A stretch of 43,349 nt of DNA, taken from positions 1 through 43,349 of the IMG/VR virus record IMGVR_UViG_3300031999_000057; one strand, 5' to 3'. Shown here piece after piece: positions 37,027 through 43,349 of the stretch. The notes under the pieces are model-generated. The model worked only from the letters and a program-made list of their open reading frames with translations, had not been told where the DNA came from and made no database searches. Source of the DNA: a virus. Made by a program: the position numbers and the translations under genes. Within the stretch, counting starts at the first letter, position 1. Each line of letters begins with the position of its first letter.

Positions 37027-37956
37027 ATCTCAATATTTCCAGATGGTTTATTTCAGTACGGCGGCCAGCCGGTAGGTGCAGGGCAATTTTCAAGTCCTTG
37101 GGCGAAGGCTTTTTTTGTTGATGGGACGAGTGGGACTGATGGATTTGATGGCCTAAAGCCGACTCAGGCGAAAGCGACAATCCAGGCGGCAGTAACGGCT
37201 GCTGGGCGTGGTGATGTTATTTATGTAAGGCCACTTACATATACCACAGATGCTTCGGATGTCAATCGATACGGCGAGGCCGTGACGGTTCCCTATGCAA
37301 CAGCAGACCTCTCATTAATCGGTGTTTCCAATACCATGCCCGGAAACTGTAACTATGGGGCGAAATTACAGTACACTACGGCGAGTGGTACGGCATTGAC
37401 GGTAAACGCGCCAGCCTTCCACCTTGAGAATATGTGCGTCCGTTCCGAAGGTGCTGCCAACGGCGTTTATTTTCAAGGATTGGGTACGGATGACTATGCC
37501 ACCTACGGCGGGACGTGCGGCCCGACGGTTAATAGCTGCGTATTCCGTGGTGGTCAGTTTGCCCTGAATCTTTCCGATGGGGGGTATGGTGCTTACATCG
37601 CCAACAGTCGTTTCGAGGGCGGGAGTGGGCAGGATGATTCCATTCGGTTGAATGGGAACGGAAGTCCGATGCGGAGAAATACCATCCGCGACTGCCACTT
37701 CTGTGGATTCAATGGCGTGGCTATTGATAATGCCTATATCCGTATTTACAGCAACACCGATTTACTCATTTTCAGATGCACGTTTGAGATTAAACCAACC
37801 GACGGTTATTACATTAACGCCACGGGGACAAACCTCGGGTTGATTGCACACTGTTGGTTTGCCGAAGGCGATCTTGATACGGACGCGGAAATTGTCCAGG
37901 GTGGTCTTACTGTTGTTGATTGTATGGACGTTGCCGGTCACGCCGCAACGACATAA
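37027..37956 (+). CDS. right-handed beta-helix appendage protein with apparent ATC start
   Basis: The frame is open from 37000. From the ATC at 37027 it is 309 residues, and the first normal ATG is only at 37282. The part before that ATG includes FFVDGTSGTDGFDGLKP and AAGRGDVIYVRPLTYT, the family opening motif of beta-helix appendage proteins, so it must be translated. AGGAG lies seven bases before ATC. Later parts show beta-helix rungs (NTIRDCHFCGFNGVAI, NSRFEGGSGQDDSIRL). Likely a tailspike or fibre that binds or degrades surface sugars. Confidence 0.7.
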   Translation: MSIFPDGLFQYGGQPVGAGQFSSPWAKAFFVDGTSGTDGFDGLKPTQAKATIQAAVTAAGRGDVIYVRPLTYTTDASDVNRYGEAVTVPYATADLSLIGVSNTMPGNCNYGAKLQYTTASGTALTVNAPAFHLENMCVRSEGAANGVYFQGLGTDDYATYGGTCGPTVNSCVFRGGQFALNLSDGGYGAYIANSRFEGGSGQDDSIRLNGNGSPMRRNTIRDCHFCGFNGVAIDNAYIRIYSNTDLLIFRCTFEIKPTDGYYINATGTNLGLIAHCWFAEGDLDTDAEIVQGGLTVVDCMDVAGHAATT

Positions 37957-38014
37957 CGGTTGAAGTTGAAATTCATGGATGGGGTCGGGCAACCGGCCCC
38001 TCCATTCTAATCGC

Positions 38015-38230
38015 ATGGAAATCATTATCAGGGGCAAATCTAGGTTTGGCAGAAATCGGTCTGAACAGGAAGAAAATCTCCGCAAAGAAGGGATGCGCTC
38101 TCTCAGCGATGAACAACTCGACGCCTGTAAATATATCGAGAAGAAACAGAAAGATAAATTCGGGTTGAAGGAAAGTTTCATCGGGCAACATACTCTGGGA
38201 GGAAATAGCGGAATAAAGACCGAAGAATAA
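38015..38230 (+). CDS. small basic/charged protein, 71 residues
   Basis: Start uncertain (38015 or 37979); neither has a good ribosome site. It reads MEIIIRGKSRFGRNRSEQEE, then a helical part SLSDEQLDACKYIEKKQKDK. No family was recognised. Confidence 0.45.
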   Translation: MEIIIRGKSRFGRNRSEQEENLRKEGMRSLSDEQLDACKYIEKKQKDKFGLKESFIGQHTLGGNSGIKTEE

Positions 38231-38259
38231 ACCGGTCATATTTTTTGGAGGAAACAAAG

Positions 38260-38667
38260 ATGGCCGATGGATATAAAATATGGCAGATATGTCCCAGTTG
38301 TTCGGGGACTGGTAAGAATATCCGGTGGGGTGGAGATGAACATGGAGTTGGCGGATTAATTGAGGATAATTGCTCGAGATGTTTGGGTGAGAAATATATA
38401 TTTCTGGGGTGGTGTTCAGTAAATACGAGTATTCTCCCAGATGGGACGGAATTAACTCAGACTGTTTTTCCCACTTACAAAATAGTTGAAGCAACAGTTA
38501 CCTCAGAATATTCTGCATTATCTACCGCAAATAAGACCGCCTATGGAATGATAGTCTCTTTGGGGACGGTTGACCTTTCAGACGGAACGGCCACAAAAGA
38601 TAAACTCTGGGATATGTTTGGCGCGGAAACCACGACCAGGGCCAATTTGGAGACCTTAGTTGCCTGA
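38260..38667 (+). CDS. zinc-ribbon containing virion-region protein, 135 residues
   Basis: It starts at 38260 with GGAGGA upstream. Residues 11-47 have CPSCSGTGKNIRWGG and CSRCLGEKY, a DnaJ-like zinc site. The second half (GTELTQTVFPTYKIVEAT, SLGTVDLSDGTATKDKLWDM) looks like a small structural domain. It overlaps the collagen-like gene by eight bases. Confidence 0.6.
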   Translation: MADGYKIWQICPSCSGTGKNIRWGGDEHGVGGLIEDNCSRCLGEKYIFLGWCSVNTSILPDGTELTQTVFPTYKIVEATVTSEYSALSTANKTAYGMIVSLGTVDLSDGTATKDKLWDMFGAETTTRANLETLVA

Positions 38668-39532
38668 CAACATCTATGATGTTCTCATTGGCGGCGCGGG
38701 AACGCCTGGGGCTACGGGGCCGCAAGGCCCACAGGGGGACCAGGGGCTACCCGGAACGCAGGGTTCGGTGGGGCCGAAGGGTGACCAAGGGGATACTGGA
38801 TTACAGGGCGAAATTGGCCTCCAGGGGCTACAGGGGGAAGCTGGAGCAGATTCTACGGTTCCCGGCCCGAAGGGTGATACCGGGGAACAAGGTCAAGTCG
38901 GAGTACAGGGTGAGCAGGGGATTCAGGGGATAGCTGGCTCCAAGGGAGATACGGGTGATATTGGCTCTACGGGAGCCAAGGGCGACCAAGGCGATCCCGG
39001 CCCACAGGGTTATCAGGGTGTACAAGGGGAGACCGGTTCCCAAGGGATACAGGGCGAAACCGGTGCAACGGGATCACAGGGAATCCAAGGGATACAAGGG
39101 ATTCAGGGTGAAACCGGGGCGCAGGGGGCAGCGGGGGTATCGAATTACACGATTGCCGTTCAAGCCTTAACATCAAGCCCGACCGATGCTCAGACAGTCT
39201 ATTTCGGGATGCTTCCGAAAGCACCGACAACGACGGCAAATATCAGCAAGGTCTATATCCGGGCGGCGGGGACAATCAAGCGGGCTGAGATTTACTGTTA
39301 TTCGGGGACAGCCGGGACGAATGAGGCGTGGTCGCTCTACATTCGCAAGAACAACACAACCGATACTCTCATAGCGACCGTGAGCGCGGCTGCAGGTGAA
39401 CGTGTGTTCAGCAATACGGCCCTGAATATCTCGATGGCCGCTAACGATTATTTTGAGATCAAGGGAATCCAGCCGACGTGGGCCACGAATCCCCTGACCA
39501 CGATTTATGGCGGATATATTTATTTGGAATAA
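38660..39532 (+). CDS. collagen-like fibre protein
   Basis: A 290-residue protein from a TTG start (38660) overlapping the previous stop. Residues about 12-158 are Gly-X-Y repeats rich in Gln and Pro (GPQGPQGDQGLPG, GIQGIQGIQGETG) with one break near ADSTVPG. The C-terminal 130 residues form a separate head domain (IAVQALTSSPTDAQTVYFGM, ANISKVYIRAAGTIKRAEIY, LTTIYGGYIYLE) probably a trimerising beta domain. Together a thin triple-helical fibre with a globular tip is predicted. Confidence 0.85.
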   Translation: MPDNIYDVLIGGAGTPGATGPQGPQGDQGLPGTQGSVGPKGDQGDTGLQGEIGLQGLQGEAGADSTVPGPKGDTGEQGQVGVQGEQGIQGIAGSKGDTGDIGSTGAKGDQGDPGPQGYQGVQGETGSQGIQGETGATGSQGIQGIQGIQGETGAQGAAGVSNYTIAVQALTSSPTDAQTVYFGMLPKAPTTTANISKVYIRAAGTIKRAEIYCYSGTAGTNEAWSLYIRKNNTTDTLIATVSAAAGERVFSNTALNISMAANDYFEIKGIQPTWATNPLTTIYGGYIYLE

Positions 39533-39537
39533 TGGAA

Positions 39538-40146
39538 TTATCGGCCATGTTTTTTAAGATATTCAATCGCCTTTTCGAAAAACGAAATGTTATCACCGAC
39601 CAGGCCAATGGCGCGATTACAATTGTTGCACAGAATTCCCCGGACGCGACCAGTGATGTGATCGTGGTCAACGGCAATCATAACGCGATGATTATTAATC
39701 ATCTTTGTCTCGGCCTTTCCGCATATGCCACACTTTCCATCAAGTTCATGCACCAATTTTTCATAATCCCCGAGGCTAATTTTATATTTCTGGCGAAGGC
39801 GAAAGCGAAGAGAAAAATAACGACTTTTCTCACGGTTGTTTTTTCTCCAGTTTACCTGTTGTTCGCGAGTACATTTTTTACACCTTCCTTGCAGGCCACC
39901 AGGATTTCTGGAATGCTTGTAAAATTCGCTAAGAGGATAAATCTTTTTACATCTACCACACCATTTTTGTCCGATGGGAACAGCGGGGCCACCACGCCAT
40001 CTAGGATTATGACCAACTACATATTTAAGGGGTTGACCTTTAATCCAACCCGTGTCTTTCCTATTGCGCGAAGCTATTTCAGTTTTCTGTCCACATCCAC
40101 AAGCACAATATCCGTCGGGGACTGCCGGTAATGGTATTTGAATCAT
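39538..40146 (-). CDS. endonuclease VII-like homing nuclease with zinc fingers
   Basis: A 202-residue protein on the strand opposite to all structural genes. It has a Cys-rich N-terminus (YCACGCG at 13-19), a zinc ribbon (CGRC 63-66, CKKC 89-92), then endonuclease VII residues: YKISLGDYEKLVHEL, CGIC (139-142), VDHDH (159-163), CNNC (173-176). It has its own promoter (TTGACA, 17 bases, TATCAT) that ends at its ATG. It is inserted between two appendage genes and is probably mobile. Confidence 0.85.
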   Translation of the reverse strand: MIQIPLPAVPDGYCACGCGQKTEIASRNRKDTGWIKGQPLKYVVGHNPRWRGGPAVPIGQKWCGRCKKIYPLSEFYKHSRNPGGLQGRCKKCTREQQVNWRKNNREKSRYFSLRFRLRQKYKISLGDYEKLVHELDGKCGICGKAETKMINNHRVMIAVDHDHITGRVRGILCNNCNRAIGLVGDNISFFEKAIEYLKKHGR

Positions 40147-40152
40147 TTAAAT

Positions 40153-40181
40153 ATGATAACACAATTCTTTGTATTTGTCAA
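40153..40181 (-). promoter_or_regulatory. promoter of the minus-strand endonuclease, possibly leaderless
   Basis: TTGACA (40181-40176), spacer of 17, TATCAT (40158-40153). Start of transcription is expected near 40146, the A of the ATG. No ribosome site. Confidence 0.6.
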
Positions 40182-40198
40182 TATGGGAGAATAAATAA

Positions 40199-40606
40199 AT
40201 GAGCGACTCACTTTACGACTTCGGCAGGGAAAATTTCCTTGAGGGAAGCATAGATTGGGATGCGAACGATATCAAATTGACGTTCATAGATGAAGCAGAC
40301 GATACGATAAGTTTGACGGCGGATGAGGATATGGCGGATCGGGCGGGAGCCTCCAAGGTCGCCGAATCCGGCGCGTTTGCGAATAAGACAACTACGGCGG
40401 GCGTAGCCGACGCCGACGATGTTGCCGTTACGACCGTGAGCGGAGATCAGTTCGAGAGTATTGACATTTTCAAGGATACCGGCACGGATGCGAATGATTT
40501 ATTGCTCTGCAATATCGACGCGGCAACCGGACTTCCATGTACCCCGAACGGCGGAACCATCACGGTAGCCTGGGCGGCAACGGCGAACCGCATTTTTAAA
40601 TTGTAA
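40199..40606 (+). CDS. conserved phage virion protein (YDFGRENFLEGSIDW type)
   Basis: A 135-residue protein. LYDFGRENFLEGSIDWDAN, later SGDQFESIDIFKDTG and GLPCTPNGGTITVAWAAT follow the pattern of a widespread phage family with KDTG and ATGLPVTPNGGDITV segments. These proteins lie among tail/appendage genes; the role is not known. GGGAGAATAA upstream is the ribosome site. Confidence 0.75.
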   Translation: MSDSLYDFGRENFLEGSIDWDANDIKLTFIDEADDTISLTADEDMADRAGASKVAESGAFANKTTTAGVADADDVAVTTVSGDQFESIDIFKDTGTDANDLLLCNIDAATGLPCTPNGGTITVAWAATANRIFKL

Positions 40607-40983
40607 TGGGTTTACTCAAAATTCCGAAAATCCGACAGATATCCGTCCGGCAGGATGATGAGAATGTTGTTCTAGTCGAAAACGGGCAAGTAATTTTATC
40701 ACTACCGGCAGACGCGGCCAAGGAACTGTCGATAGCGATAAAGATACAATCATCGCGGGCAAGTGAGATTCAGAAAGTGACGCGGCTGATAGACGATCAG
40801 GCGTTTTGCATACGGGCGGGAATCCCGCTGGCATTGACGAGTAATCCCGAGATTTTCGGTGAGGCCAAGAAAGAATCCATGTGGAACCGGGTGCTTCGGC
40901 GGTATATCCCGAAGGTTAAGCCGGTCGCAAAATTCGGGCGGGCCAGGATAATCCAAAGCCCTGCGCCGCAAAATGGGAGATAA
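40606..40983 (+). CDS. unknown tail-region protein, 125 residues
   Basis: An N-terminal beta part (ISVRQDDENVVLVENGQVIL), a helical middle (AKELSIAIKIQSSRASEI), and a basic C-terminus. The start overlaps the previous stop by one base, without a clear ribosome site, so coupling is likely. Confidence 0.6.
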   Translation: MGLLKIPKIRQISVRQDDENVVLVENGQVILSLPADAAKELSIAIKIQSSRASEIQKVTRLIDDQAFCIRAGIPLALTSNPEIFGEAKKESMWNRVLRRYIPKVKPVAKFGRARIIQSPAPQNGR

Positions 40984-40984
40984 C

Positions 40985-41308
40985 ATGAGCGAATATGAAA
41001 ATATGACGGTCGAGGAATTGACACAACTTATCCGAGACTTAGATAAGGAGCGGATGGCGGCCAGGAACAAGGCACTTGAAGTCATCAGGGTGCGCGATGC
41101 GAAACGGGTTGCATTAGGGCAGATCAAGGCGGCTACTGCGGCAGATCAGACTGTTGCGCCGGTCGGGATTAAATCCGGCGAATCGTTCGGGGCTTCCCAA
41201 AAGCCGGTCCAAATGGTCATTGTCAACCTCGAAGACCTGAAGAAAGAATACGGGGACAAGGGGTTGTTCAAGCGGATCATCTCGGCGGTCAAAAACAAAA
41301 TATCATAA
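40985..41308 (+). CDS. helical virion-region protein, 107 residues
   Basis: It starts at 40985 after GGGAGA; an in-frame ATG at 40973 is another possibility. Helical and charged first half (LTQLIRDLDKERMAARNKAL), then a linker and a basic end. No family was recognised. Confidence 0.6.
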   Translation: MSEYENMTVEELTQLIRDLDKERMAARNKALEVIRVRDAKRVALGQIKAATAADQTVAPVGIKSGESFGASQKPVQMVIVNLEDLKKEYGDKGLFKRIISAVKNKIS

Positions 41309-42108
41309 TGTGCGAAATTCTAGTCCGGGCCGTTGATGGGATTTGCGACGATCCGACCGCGAATCCGAGACGCGGTTATCTTGTCGTAGTCCAGCCGGAC
41401 GGCCATATTTGGGGGAACCAAGAATGTCCGCCGGAGTATTTCATCGTCAAGATTCCGGGGCTTTCCGCTGAATTGACGCGCCTGAAAACTTGTCTATGGA
41501 ATATGAAGATTCAATTTGTTGTCCTATCCAGCGTTCCCTTGACAGATACGCACGCGATAAAAATATCTGCTACCGAGTTCAATTCTCTTGGAGAGGGAAA
41601 AATCACGGCGGCCAAGGTTCGCACGTTCCTCGAAAATTGGGCGGCGACAAACATCATCGGCGCGGATAATTCCGTGACCTTCACGGTCAAGATATTGGAT
41701 GCTATCCAGACAAGTAGATTCTGGGGCGGATTGAGAATCGACGATCTTTTCTTTACTGAAAAATCCTACACTCCGGCGACGGGAAACCATCGGATAGAGA
41801 TTAATTATTCGCTGAAAACTTTCCAAAATCAACAGGAGAAGGATCAATTTATCCGGGCGGTTCAGGAAAACGCAACATTGGTTTCCCACGATGCCGTCCA
41901 AAAATTAATCGTTCTCGATATTTTGCGTTCTAAGGTTCAGCAAAATTTCATGGACGAGGTGCGGCAACGGGTAGAATCTATCATTTTGCGGCGGCGGAGA
42001 TTTAGATTGTCCGAGTCGGCGATGCTGGAGATCGGAAACGCGGGCGGGATGCTGACGGTTGATTCTACAAAACTTAATGCTTCGGTGATAGACGCGGTGA
42101 CGGAATAA
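41308..42108 (+). CDS. tail-region protein, 266 residues, unknown
   Basis: The N-terminal 60 residues hold RAVDGICDDPTANPRRGYLV and a PDGHIWGNQECPPEYFIV stretch, a pattern common in phage proteins that begin with a small Cys-containing cap. The rest is mixed with a Gln-rich helix (LKTFQNQQEKDQFIRAVQEN) and a basic patch of four Arg. No enzyme motif. It overlaps the previous stop by one base. Confidence 0.65.
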   Translation: MCEILVRAVDGICDDPTANPRRGYLVVVQPDGHIWGNQECPPEYFIVKIPGLSAELTRLKTCLWNMKIQFVVLSSVPLTDTHAIKISATEFNSLGEGKITAAKVRTFLENWAATNIIGADNSVTFTVKILDAIQTSRFWGGLRIDDLFFTEKSYTPATGNHRIEINYSLKTFQNQQEKDQFIRAVQENATLVSHDAVQKLIVLDILRSKVQQNFMDEVRQRVESIILRRRRFRLSESAMLEIGNAGGMLTVDSTKLNASVIDAVTE

Positions 42109-42109
42109 A

Positions 42110-43349
42110 ATGGCTGCTTTACTTGAACATACGGTCATGCCTTCGGGTGGCGACTATACTTCGCTCGATGCGGCGATAGACCATCTTGTTGCTACTCACC
42201 CCAACCTTGTTACTGCCGATGTCTATGCCGAAGTAAAGATTGACGGCACTTGGTCAAGTGCGGATACGGCTGCGGTGACGATTAACGGACTTACCACGGA
42301 TGCAACACATTATCTTCTTGTCTACACAACGGCCGCGGCGCGACAAGATCCGCATAGCGTGGCTTGGGATACCGGAGCATATAGTCTTACCGGTCCCTCG
42401 GGCGGCTCTGGCATTAGAAACTACGAAGATTATTTCCGTATGGACGGCATTCAAATTTCTGTTCCTGATGCGGCAAATAGCTACGGGTTTTTTATGATTG
42501 ATACCCTCGGTGCTTCAAATAAAATTATTATTTCGAACGTCATTATTAAAGGGGCGGGAACAAATAACTCTGATGCATCAGGCTTTTATTGCAATGCTAC
42601 AAATGCCATCCTGTATATGTATAACGTCCTAATATACGGAATTTCTACGGCTTCGGGGGCCAGGGCCCTAGTAGCCATTCAAACAACGACGGCGTATAGT
42701 TGTACGGTAATCGGCGGTGAATATGCATGGAGAATGACTGCTGGTACACCAGTTTTGAAAAACTGTTATGGTGGCGGTTCTTCAGTGGGCGATTTTTCCG
42801 GCACAATAACCGAAACAAACTGCGCGTCAGAGGATGATACCGCCGGAGGAACAAATCACACTCATGCCAATGTTGATACGGATACTTTTGTCAACGTTAT
42901 CCATGCCACGGCAGATTATCATCTTGCCGCCGATGGGCTTTCGCCACTTCAAGGAGCGGGAGTAGATACGAGCGGCGATGCCGCACCCATGAATTTCACG
43001 ACGGATATTGACGGCGATACGCGGGATGCGACATGGGATATCGGGGCGGATGCGTATACATCAGGAGCAGGTCCACAAACGCTTACCTGTACCGCCATCG
43101 CCGGGGCGGAGGCATTCGGAACCGCGCAACTCAACCTGACGATCCTTAGTGCGGGGGCAATAGCGACCGGCGAAGCGTTCGGCGTAGCGCGGTTGGATTT
43201 CACGATACTCAGCGCGGGCGGAATAGCGTCGGCGGAGGCATTCGGCTCGGGCCGGATCGACCTGACGGTTATCGCGGCAAGTATCGCAACCGCCGAGGCG
43301 TTTGGAACGGCGCAACTCAATCTTACCCTCTATGCCTCAAGCATCGGAA
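42110..43349 (+). CDS. beta-helix repeat protein, open at the right edge
   Basis: At least 413 codons from ATG at 42110 without a stop. The opening MAALLEHTVMPSGGDYTSLD and AAIDHLVATHP is that of phage right-handed beta-helix proteins. Middle rungs follow (NKIIISNVIIKGAGTNNS). Around residues 275-315 stands the close ADGLSPLQGAGVDTSGD and DIGADAYTSG, the usual end of such a domain. Four repeats of about 20-21 residues follow (AEAFGTAQLNLT and variants). It is probably a long tail fibre or surface-bound protein. Confidence 0.75.
   Translation, partial: MAALLEHTVMPSGGDYTSLDAAIDHLVATHPNLVTADVYAEVKIDGTWSSADTAAVTINGLTTDATHYLLVYTTAAARQDPHSVAWDTGAYSLTGPSGGSGIRNYEDYFRMDGIQISVPDAANSYGFFMIDTLGASNKIIISNVIIKGAGTNNSDASGFYCNATNAILYMYNVLIYGISTASGARALVAIQTTTAYSCTVIGGEYAWRMTAGTPVLKNCYGGGSSVGDFSGTITETNCASEDDTAGGTNHTHANVDTDTFVNVIHATADYHLAADGLSPLQGAGVDTSGDAAPMNFTTDIDGDTRDATWDIGADAYTSGAGPQTLTCTAIAGAEAFGTAQLNLTILSAGAIATGEAFGVARLDFTILSAGGIASAEAFGSGRIDLTVIAASIATAEAFGTAQLNLTLYASSIG
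43080..43349 (+). repeat. 60-63 bp tandem repeat coding for AEAFG units
   Basis: Copies begin with the codons for Glu-Ala-Phe-Gly at about 43109, 43172, 43235 and 43295, giving periods of 63, 63 and 60. The array continues past the edge, so the copy number is unknown. Confidence 0.75.

Noticed and set aside
1-43349. Possibility that the window is a complete circular genome
   Set aside because: The frames at the right and left edges are in phase, but the left fragment is a GNAT-type end and does not continue the AEAFG repeats; nothing else supports a junction.

Overview
The window is a stretch of a tailed double-stranded DNA bacteriophage genome, probably an environmental or metagenomic one, and is cut inside genes at both ends. 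The evidence is a terminase large subunit, a portal protein, a scaffold-like protein, a probable major capsid protein, tail or fibre beta-helix and collagen-like proteins, small lysis-type membrane proteins, and long runs of tiny genes joined by ATGA or TAATG overlaps. No integrase, excisionase, tRNA, rRNA or CRISPR array was seen, so a lytic lifestyle is the simpler reading. The host cannot be named. A coiled-coil protein with two membrane segments hints at a Gram-negative-type lysis cassette. The order GNAT-like protein, internal virion-like proteins, holin or spanin-like proteins, small terminase, large terminase resembles the late genes of T7-type podoviruses, but no phage RNA polymerase is present here.

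Layout. (1) 1-8077, plus strand: end of a GNAT-like gene, an HNH homing nuclease, glutamine/glycine-rich virion proteins, a 714-residue internal virion or polyvalent protein, three small membrane proteins, and the terminase subunits. (2) 8074-25477, minus strand: a dense early/replication operon of about 50 genes. It holds a RecA/DnaB-type ATPase interrupted in its P-loop by an intein, a Cas4-like nuclease, an HNH-domain replication protein, a RusA resolvase, a VRR-NUC nuclease, a calcineurin-like phosphoesterase, a nucleoside deoxyribosyltransferase-like protein, a TIM-barrel glycosidase-like protein, an alanine-repeat protein and many small zinc-ribbon or unknown proteins. (3) 25480-29093, minus strand: a sliding-clamp-like protein and small genes, with two control regions. 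(4) 29094-29362: a divergent promoter region. (5) 29363-31401, plus strand: small genes. (6) 31380-43349, plus strand: portal, scaffold, decoration, capsid, beta-helix and collagen-like appendage genes, and an open-ended beta-helix gene. A minus-strand endonuclease VII-like gene with its own promoter is inserted among them.

How it works together. The minus operon would provide replication, recombination and host-takeover functions early, and the plus-strand blocks would provide packaging, lysis and virion proteins. Near-identical promoters (TTGACA, 17 bp, TAGATT or a close variant) drive both directions from about 29.2 kb. Two of the minus promoters carry an upstream palindrome TTTGCAC-N3-GTGCAAA. 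A 37-bp AT-rich array of 9-bp units occurs perfectly, in opposite orientation, at 25.1 and 30.1 kb.

Most notable observations: a probable class 3 intein (no Cys1; Trp, Cys and Thr at the diagnostic places) in the helicase P-loop; two nuclease genes of different families that each sit behind a diverged copy of the 5' end of the gene they interrupt; gene-junction modules reused between unrelated small genes, where one sequence is both the C-terminal tail and the next ribosome site; an in-frame stop in a virion gene; and a beta-helix gene whose only well-placed start is ATC.
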